Assembly: GCA_020284085.1 (NCBI GenBank)
Contig: JACEVL010000674.1
Location: 72,501-136,500 of the forward strand
DNA: 64,000 bases
Direction of reading: 5' to 3'
Source: Aporrectodea caliginosa
Taxonomy: Eukaryota; Annelida; Clitellata; Crassiclitellata; Lumbricidae
Numbering within the stretch: the first letter of the stretch is position 1; each line of letters opens with the position of its first letter. Under the pieces are notes generated by a model. It saw nothing but the letters and a program-made list of their open reading frames with translations, was not told the origin of the DNA and searched no databases. Position numbers and translations under genes: made by a program. Positions 12,020 through 24,306 of the stretch are shown here, one piece after another.

Positions 12020-12850
12020 TTGTCTTAGGAGATAGCCATTATAGATCCTGATGCAGATAGAGAAAATTATAACACTGAGCAGTTTGTTGCTTCAGATGCA
12101 GTGTCTGCTATTGAGAGAGATGTTGACCTAGTTATTATGCCACCAGAAATAGTGGATGGTGTGTCCAATGAAGAGTGTGTGGATAAAGATGCCGTTTTGC
12201 TTTCGACTCACCATCTGCAGCTGTTGCTGGGTCAGTAACTGCTTGTGTGCATAAAGGTTCAGACGATGAGAGTCATAGCGTCCAATTACTACCATAACTT
12301 CACTAAAATATACATTAGAGGCAGACGGATACAATTGTGGGTTCTGGCATCTGACAATGGATATCCGTTCAACGTCAAAGTGTTGGCGTACTGTGGGAAA
12401 ATGCCGGAAACTTTCAGCACCAAGCGCTTGGGCTGTCACCTAATTATAACTTCTCTACTTAGCTGTATTACCAACACGACGTGCCATGAGGTCTACTACG
12501 ACAACTTCTTCATGTGATAGTTGTGAGATGGCACGACAACCAGCGTGTGACTGTCGCTACCAATTTCATTGCCGTAGGCGTAGAGCCATTTAGGTAAGGT
12601 GAAATGCTGGAGCTCATCCAAAAAGTATGTGGCTGATATAAATCAATCAGTTGTTATTAGAAAGTGTTGTGGGCATTCTGGACCCCTTCGTGTGTAACTA
12701 TCACCCGTGTTTCGCTTTTAGAAGTGGTGGTGCCAGTCTTCATCAACGGTTTGACCATGACTGTTGTTGCTGCCTGGCCTCTTCACTTTGAAGTCGGTGG
12801 GTTATCTGATCACCTGAAGTGCCGGTGTCCCGTTATAGTCTAGCCGTCCT
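12020..12850 (+). pseudogene. piggyBac transposase relic, internally deleted
   Basis: The first part (12046-12236) reads an acidic segment with VIMPPEIVDGVSNEE, as at piggyBac N-termini. A 90-codon frame (12245-12517) then gives LWVLASDNGYPFNVKV, YCGKM, LGCHLIITSLLS and NTTCHEVYYDNFFM; the last matches the family box S-x-H-x-V/I-Y-x-D-N-F-F, which carries a catalytic aspartate. Farther on, TVRWHDNQRVTVATNF is followed by EPFR in another frame. The middle of the catalytic domain is missing and frames shift, so it is inactive. No TTAA-flanked ends were found. Confidence 0.75.
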
Positions 12851-14163
12851 AAGACTATCCGGGAGGATGAATGAATTTATCCCCCCGGTTGGAATATACC
12901 GGTATACAGTATCAGGGGTGGGGTAAACCATTTCTATCCCCCGTAAAATCATCCCCGGAGGATAAACACGTACACTGTACAGGTATAAGGTATTATTTTT
13001 TAATGCGTATAATTTATAAATTTATGCTTTAATCAGCACCCGAACACAAAAATATTTAAAGCAAGTGACTCTAAGTGAGCCCTCTAGTTCAAAAGTCCAT
13101 TTGTTAAAATGTTCACCTTGAACCACTTTTCCGCTAAAGTGAATGCGCTCTTTCAGATCATAAATTCATTTCAACTGCTTAGCGGCTCAATCAGGGCGCA
13201 TATTTTTAACGTATTGATCATAGAACTGACAACAAACAGGGCACACCAAATTTCATTAGTTAATCAATAATCATGCTTGTTTAATTCATTCTTAATATTT
13301 GCTCCTTTAGCAGTAAGTTTGTGCAAAAGTGGTTCAAGTCATCTTCCCGTTTTAGAATAAATATTTTCACCTCAGTGACACTCACTATGGCATTGCACTG
13401 CGGACCATTCCCACTTGAGTCACTCCTTCAGTAAAGTTTTGCACGGTTTCAATTGCATGCTTTTTATTGGTTTAGCGGTTCCTGAGAAAATTAATATGTG
13501 TGCTCTTTTATATTCTCTAAGCTTTGCAATTTTTGGAAGCAACGTCGCTGTCAGTTTGTTATTATTTGGCAATATAGAGAGAAAACGGCGTCTTAGAAGA
13601 GTGCCCCGCACTGCCCCGCGATATTTGTTACTTTTACACACCGTGGAATGATACTTGCAGAAACTGTGTCTGCTTTCGGTCCAAACTGATTCTGCAAAAG
13701 TAAAAATGCTGAAATTGCAGAGCATCAATTGCACTTGAGAAAAGCTGACTATGCTACAAAGGCACTTCAGGAAGATGGAAAACGACAAAGAATATTATCA
13801 TTCCTTTACATTCGACTTGCAAAAAGTGTTTCCCTCCCCAGGCTGACAACTGGCATTGGTTCCAGAACACAACAACCCTGGAATTTGGCACGTTGCCTCA
13901 AATGTCTTCAATGGCTTTGTTTGTGTGCCCTTAGATACGAAAAGACCGATATCAGGCGCGATCTACAATGTCACCCAAATTAGCCCCTTTGTCCCTTTTC
14001 ATTAAACTGTGTCTTCATTGCATTGAAGACGAAGCACATTTCGCAAGTCTGCGAATCGACTAACTTTTAGACAATGCCACAACTTTCATAAGAGTAGATG
14101 GAGTATAGAGTAGAGAGAGTTAACTTCACTGAATTCTTTGTCCACGTATGTCAACAGTTATCC
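12851..14163. other. intergenic, nothing recognised
   Basis: Frames of 78-122 codons overlap on opposite strands at 13415-13788 and match nothing known. A short GGGGATGAT-like inverted stretch lies near 12860-12965. Confidence 0.4.
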
Positions 14164-15034
14164 CGTAGTTTAGGCTGGCAAATTATTTTTATAGATTTGT
14201 GTTTAATACCGTACTTGACGTTGGTAAGTAAACAGTCTACCAATGTCCATGATAACTACCATTAATCCAGCTTCTATTTCATCGGAAAAATTTCATCAAT
14301 CCTACTTCAGTTTAATGAAAAAATTACCTAAATTATATTTAGCGCATTGCCTACCGGGTCTCTGCATTGGTCCGGCGCTGCACTGAGGGCCTGGCTCCTC
14401 CATATCTGCGGGAACTCTGCTGCCCTACTGTGACTGTTCCGCGTCGTGGCTCGTTGCGGTGCAAGCAGAGTTCCTTGTCCCCTTACTCGGACTGCTATCC
14501 GACAGCGCCGCGCCTTCTCTGTGGCTGGCCCAGTGACCTGGAATGGGCTTCCGGTTGCTCTGTGTCTTACCTCAATAGGACACTCTGCTCAGTTCTTCTC
14601 TGGCCTTAAGACTGTCCTGTTTGACCGAGGTTGGGCTGGGAACGCTCCTAGGTAGACTGTCTTGAAGGGGCGCTATATAAAACTACTGTAATAATAATAA
14701 TAATAATTAATTTAAGCAACAATATATTTTTCATCAATGGAACTTTTATTTAAGAAAATAACCATTCTCATGGATCCAGCAGATTCGAGCTTCTACTTAC
14801 GGAAACAATTATTTTCATCAATCCAGCTTCTTCTGAATCAAAAACCTAGTTTCATCAATCCAGCTTCTATTTGCGGGAAAAATTATTTCGAGAAGCAATT
14901 GATCGAAATAATATAATCAATTATCCAGAAATTGTTTCATCAATCCCACTTCCATTTAGGGAAACAATTTTTTTCATCAATCCAGCTTCCATTTTAAGTT
15001 GACCAAATGAAATAATTTGCCAACCTAAACTACG
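14164..15034. mobile_element. fold-back element with CATCAATCCAGCTTC repeats
   Basis: A 25-bp inverted repeat bounds the block: left 14164-14188 (CGTAGTTTAGGCTGGCAAAT...), right 15010-15034 with one difference. Inside, diverged units built around TTTCATCAATCCAGCTTC recur on both sides (14262-14340 and 14740-15000). A LINE 3' end (14350-14706) splits this repeat tract. No target duplication is evident, so the superfamily is unassigned. Confidence 0.6.
14350..14706 (+). pseudogene. L2/CR1-like LINE 3' end with (TAA)n tail
   Basis: The plus strand encodes the extreme C-terminus of a LINE ORF2 across two frames: GLAPPYLRELC, then RTAIRQRRAFSVAGPVTWNGLP and FSGLKTVLFDRGWAGNAPR. It is followed by CTTGAAGGGGCGCTATAT and a (TAA)n tail, the usual end of such elements. 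It is 5'-truncated as expected from target-primed reverse transcription. A sister end of the same family lies on the minus strand at 23950-24290. Confidence 0.8.
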
Positions 15035-15101
15035 TAATTACCTAGTAGGATCTGACGAGTTTGCACATTGCCACGACTGACATAGTTTTAAATTGACATG
15101 A

Positions 15102-16136
15102 CCCTCATCCACACTCCTGGGGTCCAGGCGGACCCCAGCCGTATTGGCATAGGTGTAACTTTTGTGTGCTAGATGTCATAAACTTATGATTTCATGTAAT
15201 TGTCAGTCCTTCATCGACCAATAACTGCATGCATTTATAGGTGGGCATATGATGTCAGACATATAAAAATTTCAAAATTTCAACTGGGGTCCGGAGAGAC
15301 CCCTGGGGTCCGCATGGACCCCACACCTATAAATCTATTAAAATTAACCTAAGAAAAATTATGTAGACACATTTTTTTAGTAAAGATGACACACCTAAAT
15401 AGTGCAACTATCATAATAGACACTTTCCTATAAAAAATTGCTTGGAGTAGTGCGAGATATAATTTCACGTTGATAGGCCCAGTTCTCCAGATTTACCAGC
15501 TGCAAGACACTGCAAATGACATGACATCACGCAGTGTTTCTAAGTGCATAGACTTGGCCCATAAGATATTATCCTTCTTCCTCATGGAATTATTAGAGAT
15601 GAGAAAGGAACAGCAAAAATGGAACCACCTTGCCTTTTTATTATACCTGTCGTCATGGATACTATGGCCAATGAAAGACAGTTTGAACATCAGAGAGTCG
15701 TCTCCATATGAAATTTTACTCACGCAGATAATGCTAAGAAGTTGGAATCCGATTACAACAGCCGAGATAAAAATAAATTCCTAGTTCTCTTTTACTGTGG
15801 GCTGGAACATAAAGAGCCAAATTGTAGCCTTTGCGTTACATGTGGTGAAGTTAATATATCGAACACGCAAACAGTGTCCGTAATTCGAACACTGCAAACA
15901 GTGTGCGTAATTTGCGTCAAGAGTATACTCCATTTTCTTCTAAAATCTTCCTTAAAATTTTTTTTTAAAGACAAGTAACTTAATAAAAAATGTGTGTAAC
16001 CATGTTTAAAGAAAACTTATGCAATATTTTGGTGTTGGAAGGTAGTAATCACTTGAAATACGCATTCCAGACGTTGGGGTCCAAACGGACCCCAGGTATG
16101 CAATAACGTAACTTTCATGACCAGTGTGGATGAGGG
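15102..16136. mobile_element. piggyBac-like element, 1.04 kb
   Basis: Perfect 14-bp termini CCCTCATCCACACT (15102-15115) and AGTGTGGATGAGGG (16123-16136). The right end is followed by TTAA (16137-16140), the piggyBac target; the left flank reads ATGA, so that copy is mutated or the insertion atypical. Subterminal palindromes of the form TGGGGTCCnnnnGGACCCCA occur just inside both ends (near 15118 and 16075) and again near 15285-15320. The 104-codon frame at 15470-15784 shows no convincing transposase motif. Confidence 0.65.
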
Positions 16137-16439
16137 TTAAACTTGCATAATTCGTAATTAATTAGCAGAGGGATAGGCCTACTTTATGAACGGGGCATGA
16201 TCTCGTTCGACTCATGGAGGATAGTTTTGCACGAGTTGGGATAGCTCCTCCCGTTCGGATGCATCCGGCCGGATACTCCATTTCGCTAAGGGGATATAAT
16301 TTTAATGGGAAATACTCTATTTCGTGACACCGGCGGCAAATTGTGAACAGTACTATACAATGGTTGGACTAGCCTCCAACAGCTCTATCAGGACCAGATA
16401 GCCACTCAGTCACTGACATTCGCATGATCGCATCATCTG

Positions 16440-16560
16440 GGTTCCGAGTGCAAGACAAGCAAGATGTCGATTGTGTAAAAAGAATACAAGGCTGTACAGC
16501 ACAAAGTGTATGGTTCTACTATCATGTAATCGCAATGAGACAGAATGTTGTTAGTCTCGT
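16440..16560 (+). pseudogene. piggyBac C-terminal cysteine-rich fragment
   Basis: The frame from about 16453 reads RQARCRLCKKNTRLYSTKC, then LLSCNRNETECC and a stop. Paired cysteines of this spacing form the C-terminal cysteine-rich domain of piggyBac transposases, which binds the element ends. The catalytic part is missing. It may derive from the element ending at 16136 or from another copy. Confidence 0.5.
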
Positions 16561-17026
16561 AGAAGGCATTGTAGAGAAATACCTAGAAAAATAGGTTCAT
16601 GTGTATGATCACAGAAATAGATTGTTACGAATGGCCATTGGCACTGCTTTATAACTACTGAAAACTAGTTACTTCAACATTGATGTGTGGTTTTATTGCT
16701 CTAGCAAAGCAGCCTGTGCTGTGCATAAAGTAAAACTTGTGTGTAATTGAAAACTGCAAACTTAACAGATTATCTGCCATAAATTTGCCTGTTGTTCCCA
16801 AATAGGAACATGATACCATAATTGTATGTCCCCAATGTTCCTAAATGCGAACAACCCGCCATCTAGTGGCTGATCGCGAAATCACATAAATAGAAGTTCC
16901 AAGGACCTTACCTTAGCATCATTAGTAATATTCCCAAGTATCATATGAAATCTGGGAAAGCTTGGGCACTAAGCACCTACTATAAATTGAAGTTGTTTGA
17001 CGTAATTAACCCATTAATGCCCAAAC
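16561..17026. other. intergenic, possible piggyBac end at 17006
   Basis: TTAA at 17006-17009 followed by CCCATTAATGCCC has the form of a piggyBac terminus, but no partner end was found. The rest is unassigned. Confidence 0.35.
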
Positions 17027-17039
17027 TTGCCTTACTTGC

Positions 17040-17105
<66 letters not shown>

Positions 17106-18872
17106 GGTATTTTGAACAGAGTGTAAAGTTCTTGTTGAAGGTCATGCTGTCTACTTTCTGTGTTTTTGGCAGACATGTTTTCAGAAGTGAATTTTCAAAT
17201 TTACCATTTTCCAATGAAATTTAAGAGCTCATATTTAACACTTTAACTTTTCGGTGTGCCGAAATTAGCCTGTGGGACAGGATACAATGAATCCATGGAC
17301 ATTCATAATCTTCCGGAGTCGTGGAAACTGTATGACAAGGTTCAAACCTTGAGCTCTGAAATCTGTCAACACTGAGCTCTTCAACGGAGTGTGCGTTCTG
17401 CTGGAAGACAAGATAGGTCGAGAGCTCCTATGGTTGGCCTGCCGTCACCATGTGATGTTTTGGCTAAAGTACTCACCTTGTGCTGCGGTCCATCTAATTC
17501 ACCACATATTCCAATCTTCCAGACAGATAAAACCGCTTGGGAAAGTGTGATACAGACAGGACTGAATGTCATATCCGGCACTGAACTTTATCATGAAACA
17601 GCACTCAGTTTTCTCAAGAAGTTTACTGAAAGAAAATCATATTCAGAGATCAGAGATGACTACCAAGAACCCATTGAGCTGAAAATGGTTGTCTTGGAAA
17701 GTTAACCTTCAATAATTCACTGGACAGCCCTGGGCCAATTCAAAATGCAAGTTGGATGGCCAAGTTACTGTATGCGATCAAAAATCTACCCTTTTCGTGA
17801 TCAACGTGGTGTATTCAATCTAACGAAGAAGAAAGGAACTCAGATTTACCGATATGTGCAGTTTTGTGCCCTTCTTTACAGCCTAAAGACCCACTTGCTG
17901 CTAAAGCTCCAGGACAAGATCTGTCACTTTGGATTGATCTAAGAAAATATGAGTCAGTTGACCTCAGATCAGCCTTGCTGCCAGGAAGGCCCTCGAAACC
18001 ACTAGTGGTACCTTTCAGATGAGGCTGTAGGTCTGGCACTGTTCTCAGACCAACGTCCAGTAACAGATAAGGTGAATATTGTTCACAGAGTAACTGCAAA
18101 GCCTGGTGAAATGTAGGTGAGAAGTAGTGCTGCGGTACTGAAGGAGGGCTTACCTGGGTGATTTTGCAACCCAGTGAAAACTGACACTGCTGTCACATCT
18201 GAAGATTAGCGATTACTTTCTTACACTTCCACAAGAGAAATGGATCGAGAATGAGGATTACAAACAAGGTAGAGAGAGAATTCAGCAGTTGAGAGTGGTG
18301 AACGACACGGCTCAGAGGTGTGTGAAGTTGTTCGAGGAATTCAACTGACTCATCACCAATTATGAAAAAGAAAAGCAGTGTCTTCTCCAAGTGGTCGCGG
18401 CAAATAGGAATGCTATTTGCCTCAAAACAACAAAGACGCAGTGCTTGCAGTTTCTAGACGCTAAGACTGTAGCTGGTGTTGAGTCATAAAACCGGAACAA
18501 TCGACATTAATGGTCTGAACGATGTTTTTTTTAAATTTTTGGACAGTTATTCTTCAAACCTACTGAAATTTTACAGTTCAACCTGACTAACTGTTCTGGT
18601 AGCACATGTATTGTCAAATTACAGTAAAATTTGATTTATCGTGAAATAAAATATATTCGTACGGGAATGTATGCTCGACACATTCATTTCCACAATTAGT
18701 GTCTTTTATCGGTATCAGCAAAGTAACACAGTCCGTGAGCACCGTCTTCCCGTTGGAATTGAAAGCTGAAATTTTGTCTAAATAATACTATTGACAGGTC
18801 TAACAAACTGAGAGGGTGCCTTGGTTTCTAGCTTGCACTTTATTTTTGACCATGCATCTGTGAACAACCCTA
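17027..18872 (+). pseudogene. DDE-type DNA transposon relic, left-truncated
   Basis: The plus strand carries broken frames of a transposase also present on the minus strand at 42142-44206 and on the plus strand at 42055-45420. Blocks in order: CVLLEDKIGRELLWLACRHH (near 17390), WESVIQTGLNVI, FTERKSYSEIRDDYQEPIEL (17610-17690), a KLDGQVT segment (17740), and VVNDTAQRCVKLFEEFN (18295-18345). The right terminus TGTGAACAACCCTA (18859-18872) matches the sister element with one mismatch. The left terminus is lost; homology starts at the ACTT microsatellite. Many stops and frame changes show that it is dead. I know the family as unnamed transposases in arthropods and cnidarians. Confidence 0.7.
17038..17104. 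repeat. (ACTT)n microsatellite inside the transposon relic
   Basis: About 16 uninterrupted ACTT units. The inverted sister element carries an interrupted AAGT tract at the equivalent place (43912-43965), so the microsatellite belongs to the element. Confidence 0.95.
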
Positions 18873-18917
18873 ACATACATACATACATTACATCAGCATA
18901 CATACAACATACATACA

Positions 18918-18948
<31 letters not shown>

Positions 18949-19074
18949 CATACATACATGCATACATACATACATACATACATACATACATACATACATA
19001 CATACATACATACATACATACACACATACATACATACATACATACATATACATACATACATACATACTTACATA
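18873..19074. repeat. (CATA)n microsatellite, ~200 bp
   Basis: Nearly pure CATA tetranucleotides, abutting the right terminus of the transposon relic. Open frames of 61-133 codons on both strands here (YVCM or HTYI repeats) are by-products. Confidence 0.97.
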
Positions 19075-19893
19075 AAGACACTCACTTCGTTCAAGAAATA
19101 TACTTATCTTCCTCAAGGTATGAAACGGTTTCTCTCTGCGTAAAATCTTGAACTTAAACGAAACAAATAGCTTCAGCAATGATCCAGAAATAAAAATTTG
19201 AGCGCTTGCTGTTGTTGCTCACCTTATGTTTTATTTTCGTTGTGTGTTTCAAATTGTAGGGTTCTTTGCAAACACATCAATTTAGAACTTTCAGACAATT
19301 AGATTAACTTCAAGTTTTTTGTGTGACCAGCTGACGAAATGTCATTATTGATAATTATAAATTATTAACATCTTATGGCTGCCACAACCTTTAACGTTCA
19401 TCGATAAGACAGTCATTACCTTGTTGCCTATTTTGATCTTTTCAGCTTTACAGAAAAGAAGATAACTTCTTCAATGGCAGAAAGAACAAACAAAGACCAA
19501 ATACAACAAGTAGGTTGAGTTAACTGCTGTTTCAAGTTAACGGGGAATACTACACTAATATTTACATTTTATGAGATGAGTTGAGAGGGTAAATACGAAA
19601 TTGGAACATTGTTTAAACTGATTTCGCGAACGGCAATATCTGGGTTGTACCAGGGCTAAGACGAGAATGCCACAACCCTCCTAGACTTAGTAGGAAAGAG
19701 CTTATGCAGGACGTCAGAGAGAGCAGAATTTAGTGGGAAGCAAATTTGTTAGCTGTCTGTGCTATTTCTGCTTGATATTATCACTGCACAAAATATCACT
19801 TCGAAAGGTATTTCTAGCATCAGAATTACTGAACCTGGTTATAATTAGATGAAGTTTATGACCCGAGTCATGAATTTTGAAAATAGTCCTAAG
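19075..19893. other. intergenic, nothing recognised
   Basis: No coding or repeat signal that I can assign. Confidence 0.5.
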
Positions 19894-20302
19894 AATAGGC
19901 AGAGACTTGGTCTTGGGTTTGGGGGGACCAGTGAATTTTTTGAATTTCCACACTGCAATGATAGCATTTTAAGCTGCCATCTGAGAAAAATTGCTCTATA
20001 ATTTTAAGTGTTGATAGGAACCAGCTGTCACTCGTAGCTTACATGTAGTTTGAGTCGTGTTTGAGTTTGGGGAGGGGTTTGGGGAGGGATGTGACCCCTC
20101 CCCTATTAAATTTTTCTGAATTTCCACACTGTAATGGTAGCATTTTAAGATGTCATCTGAACAAATTTGCTCGCTGTCACTCGTAGCTATTATTATCATG
20201 AACTATTTCAAAAATATTTGGGGGATATAAGCAGCTCCGTCCCCCGCACCTCAAGTTTTTGGGGGGACCGTCCCCCCTGTCCCCCCTAAGTCTCCGCCCC
20301 TG
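19894..20302. mobile_element. hAT-type MITE, 409 bp
   Basis: Exact 8-bp repeat GTCCTAAG at 19886-19893 and 20303-20310. The right end (reverse complement CAGGGGCGGAGACTTAGG) is typical; the left end is eroded (AATAGGCAGAGACTTGG) but matches from GGC onward. The interior holds two diverged copies of a roughly 175-bp unit containing GAATTTCCACACTG and TGTCACTCGTAGCT. Non-coding. Confidence 0.75.
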
Positions 20303-20499
20303 GTCCTAAGTATCTTTGTGGTTAGTGAAATTGGCCGTGATTAAAAATTCAAAAGAAAAGAAACAAAAAATTCAATCGTTTAGTGTAATTCAGCGGAAAC
20401 GTCATAGGCCAGCATAAAGGGTGCTATGCACATAGATCTACATGTATATCATACTTGCACGTGTACCCGGCTTCGCCCGAGTGTTACTTACAGGCGTAA

Positions 20500-21520
20500 T
20501 TTTTCTCAGCAGCAAATAAAGGGTATTTACTTACTTACCTGATATATAATCATAACCATTACCAACCCACGCTTTTATTGAAACCAGTTGACAAGAACGA
20601 TGATACACAATGATGATGTTGGTTCAAAGGGACAGTCCTAAAAGGGCCTAAGCCCTGCTTTCAATGGTCACCTTAAAGTAAAGTAATGCTTATAACAAGG
20701 TGGTCGGGAATATCTATAAGTCTCTGTTTTAGAAGACAGGAACAAAGGATGAGTTATTAAAGAACAAATCTTAACTAGTCTACTAATGTGCACACAGAAT
20801 AAACTTAAATAACCTAAGAGAAGAGATTTATGTGTAGTTGGCGTTTGAACGAAAGGAAATTATGGACGTTTCTGAGTTGGAGCGTGAGACCATTCCATAT
20901 TGCAGGGCCAGCGTTTTTAGAGAGAATTTTCGTGAGTTGGTGCGAGTGGAGATCCCTCTGAAGTTTGCAGCAGATCTTACTTCGATCTTATTTCGGACGT
21001 TGAGTGAAAATAACCATCAAAGTCGGTGGCAGCGCATGTGACCTATATTTAAACATAAGCTCACAGAGTTGGATGATTTTAATCTGTTCAGGTTTCGGAA
21101 TTTTGAATTTATGGAAAATTTGAGCGGTGGACTCATAAGTAAACGACCCTGAGATTATTCTCACAACTTTGTTTTGCAGAAGGACAAGTCTTTTTAGTTT
21201 CGAGGCATAATTGGAAGTCCAGACCTTATTGCAATATGACAAGTATGGATGAGCGAGGGAATAGTAAAGATTTAACCGTAAGCGGATAGGTAGTATATAA
21301 GCGATACGTTATAATATACCTATGTTGTTTGATATCTTAGAGGCTGTGTGAGATATATGAATATTCCAAGTTAGGTGTTGATCCAAGTGGACTCCTAGAA
21401 ACTTAACTGATATTTCTTGGGGAATTAGAAAGTTGTCAACTTGAATTACGCCCTGCAAGGAAGGAGTTTTATCCTATGTGAACAGAAAAGATTGTAACTA
21501 GTTTTACTTAAGTTTAATGA
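20500..21520 (-). pseudogene. LINE C-terminal fragment with 3' tail
   Basis: An 84-codon minus-strand frame (21242-20988) reads YCNKVWTSNYASKL, then LVLLQNKVVRIISG and IIQLCELMFKYRS. Upstream on the same strand (21420-21250) another frame gives FLGVHLDQHLTWNIHI. These are the post-RT boxes of many APE-type LINEs (LGVxxDxxLTWxxHI ... YCxxVWGNxY ... LxxLQKKAVRII). A TTAC-rich tail near 20520-20540 may be its 3' terminus. No catalytic core. Confidence 0.65.
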
Positions 21521-21524
21521 TAAC

Positions 21525-23810
21525 TTGTTACTTGATTTTGTCTGCTGTTGTCTCTCTCTGCCTCTTGTTCCTCCTGGTCACCTCATTTCGAATCTGATCT
21601 CTCCTGCTTCTGCACATTATTCTTCGTAGCCAGCTCATTTCCGCGACCAGCAATTTCCTCACATCATCCCTACGCAAGCACCAGTACTCGGATCGGTACA
21701 ACAGCCCTGGGATGACGATAGTTCTGTGCAGTTTCATCTTGGTTCCTATCGATATGCCGTCTGATTTCTCCATCTAATTCAGTTTTCCGAACATCGCCGA
21801 CACCAGAGACCGATTCTACGTTTGATGTCTTTTGTGCATCGTTATCAGACCTCTCAAGTAGTCTACACAAACTCTGTCACTTGTTCCAGTACGGTATTCT
21901 CGAGTATAACCTACACATATTCGTGTTATTTCCCAATAGTCATTGTTTTGGTTTTTTGCGCATTGATTTTGAGTCCCAATCTTTTCCTACTGTCATCTAC
22001 CCTGTCCATCAGCTCCTGCAGGTGCTCTGGTGACTCCGCATCCAGATCAATATCGTCGGAAAAGCGCAGATTGTTGAGTAACCGTCCATTAATTGTGACT
22101 CCGACCTCTACAGATCTCAGTGCATGCTCAGCGCTGCCACCAGGAGCGGGTTGAAAAGTCTGGCGACAGCCCACATCCCTGTCTTACACCCACCATGATC
22201 TTGAACCACTTAATTCTCCATCCACTCTCACTGCACTCACTGACTTGCTGCATAGATCTTCTAACAGTTTCACTAGTTCCTTTGGTAGGCCTACTCCGTA
22301 GTTTCTCAAAACCTGCCACAGGTGCCACTGTTGCCACACGCTACGCTGTCGAACGCCTGCTTGAAATCTATGAAGTTGCTGTATAGAGTTCTGTTGTTCT
22401 CAAAATATTTCTCTGACAACTGCCTAATTACAAATAGTTGGTCTATCGTGCCTATTCCGCCCTAAAACCCGCCGGTTCTTCAGCCACCACCTCCTCCACA
22501 TATCTCCTAATGTGCGCCTGCAGTATCCTGATGTACGCATTCCCCGGGATGCTAAATAGACTGATTGCTCGGTTATTACTGCATTATGTTCTGTCACCCT
22601 TCTTAAGTATTCGCACGATAATAGCCTCCTCCCAGTCTGCTGGGCATGTCTTTTCTTGGTAGATTTTGCTGCGCAGCATGTGCAACATTTCTACTGAGCA
22701 GCTCCCACCAGCTTGTATCATTTCTGCCATGATATTGTCTTCTTCTGGTGCCTTCCTCCTTTCAGGTTTCTTATAGCTACCTCTACTTTGTCTCTAAGGA
22801 TAACCCTCCATTTGTTCTTGACTGCTACTTGCTGGCAATTCAGTTAGCACTGTACTATTCACTAGATTCCTGTCATTATACAGGTCTTCGTAGTATTGTT
22901 TCCACCTCGGTTTATTTCCCCTTTGTTTTCCAGTGATTTCTCAGCTTTGTATTTTACTGCTGGCATTTTGGGGCTACCTGTGCCACAGGTTTCACCCAGC
23001 ACTTGGAATAGCTTCCCAGTGTTCTGTCGTCTTGCTCTGCTCTCGACCTTGCTGCATTGCTCCTCCAGCCTTCTCTTCACATCTTTATGCTTTCTTTTTG
23101 ACCTCATTAGTTACCTTGTTGTGCTTTTTTCTGTTTCCCTCGCTATGTGCTTTTGTTGCCTTCATGTCTCTTCTCTGGTCACTCAAATCCAGCACCTCCC
23201 TTGATATCCACTGTTTCTTCCTCTGTTTTTTCTGTATCCCAGTACCTGTTGTGCCACCTCCGTGTAGGTGGCTCTAACTTCTCCATGTCTCATCCGCTGT
23301 GCTCGTGCTTCCCAGATTGACTTGTCTCCATCTCTAACATATCATTGTACTGTATTGCTGCTTGACACTTTCTTCCTTACATTTTTCCACATCAAATCTT
23401 CTTCCAGGCACCTCTTTGTGGACTGTTGTCATCTTAATTCTTATTCCGGCCATTATTAGTTTATTGTCTGAGGTTACGTATGGTTTCGACAAAGCTCGGC
23501 CCATGGACACGCTGCTTTTCCACCTATTGTTGACTAATATTAAGTCTGTCATTTTTTTGGCCATCTGGTGACTCCCATGTCCACTTCCTGCTCGCTTTCT
23601 TTTGGTAAAATTCGGGGTTCATTACCATGAGGTTGTTGTTGAGACAGAAGCTGAGGAGTCTTTCTCTTCGTTCCTTCTCTTCCCCATTACGGTTGGCATA
23701 ACCGACTTTGCCCATTGCTCCCTCCACGACCCCCCGTCATCACCTATCTTTGCAATAAAGTCCCCAATAATGACGATCAAATCTTGACACCGTATTTCGC
23801 GTGCCAAAAG
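21525..23810 (-). pseudogene. RTE-like LINE (endonuclease plus RT), decayed
   Basis: A minus-strand element in several broken frames. From 5' (23807) to 3': the end of the APE-type endonuclease, VIIGDFIAKIG (about 23775) and KNDRLNISQQ (about 23530); a basic linker (23107-22862); RT motif B GVRQGCGLSP (about 22185); motif C FSDDIDLDAESPEHLQEL (about 22060), where the usual FADD reads FSDD; KINAQKTKTM (about 21960); and the C-terminal LLVAEMSWLRRI (about 21650). This order is that of RTE-type elements often annotated as craniofacial development protein 2-like. The endonuclease N-terminus is missing. Frameshifts and stops make it inactive. Confidence 0.8.
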
Positions 23811-23949
23811 AAAGCGGCGGCTTCTTAATCGAAAGGTGTTCTTTGGAAGCGAAACAGACGTGCATTATGTTAACAGCATCCGCAGAATTTCATCTTGCAT
23901 CAAGTGTTGACCATATTATTTTGTTAAATTATATGCAAGTAAATTGTTG

Positions 23950-24290
23950 CTATTACTATAATAATCAGAAAATTTTTTATGTAGCACCCTTCAAGGGTAC
24001 CTACTCAGGAGGGAGCGTTCCCACCCCAACCCGGACGAATAAAAGTCTTAAGAGCAGTGAAGAACGAGACAGAGTGACCAATAGGTATTTGACGAAGCGC
24101 AGTAGGGAGCCCATTCCAGATCGAAGGGCCAGCCACGTAGAAGGCACGACGGTGCCTGATAGCAGTCCGCGAGCGGGGTACAACATGTTCAGCGTGTGCA
24201 GCTGAGCGGAGAGAGCGGCGACGAAAGCACGCGCGTGGTGGAGCAGCAGAACTCCCGTCAGTATAGACTATGGAGTGGCTAAACCCTCTA
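23950..24290 (-). pseudogene. L2/CR1-like LINE 3' end, sister of 14350-14706
   Basis: The minus strand reads RTAIRHRRAFYVAGPSIWNGLP-type sequence (AFYVAGPSIWNGLP), then FFTALKTFIRPGWGGNAPS and a stop, then CTTGAAGGGTGCTACATA. Each block aligns with the plus-strand fragment at 14350-14706. It lies head to head with the plus-strand LINE starting at 24300. Confidence 0.75.
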
Positions 24291-24306
24291 TGTATGTTAA
24301 TCCATC

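Noticed and set aside
13415..13788. Possible small gene (78 aa plus, 122 aa minus)
   Set aside because: The two frames are antisense to each other, unrelated to known families, and without flanking splice or polyA evidence.
18778..19179. Cysteine/tyrosine-rich 133-codon frame
   Set aside because: Translation of the (CATA)n microsatellite.
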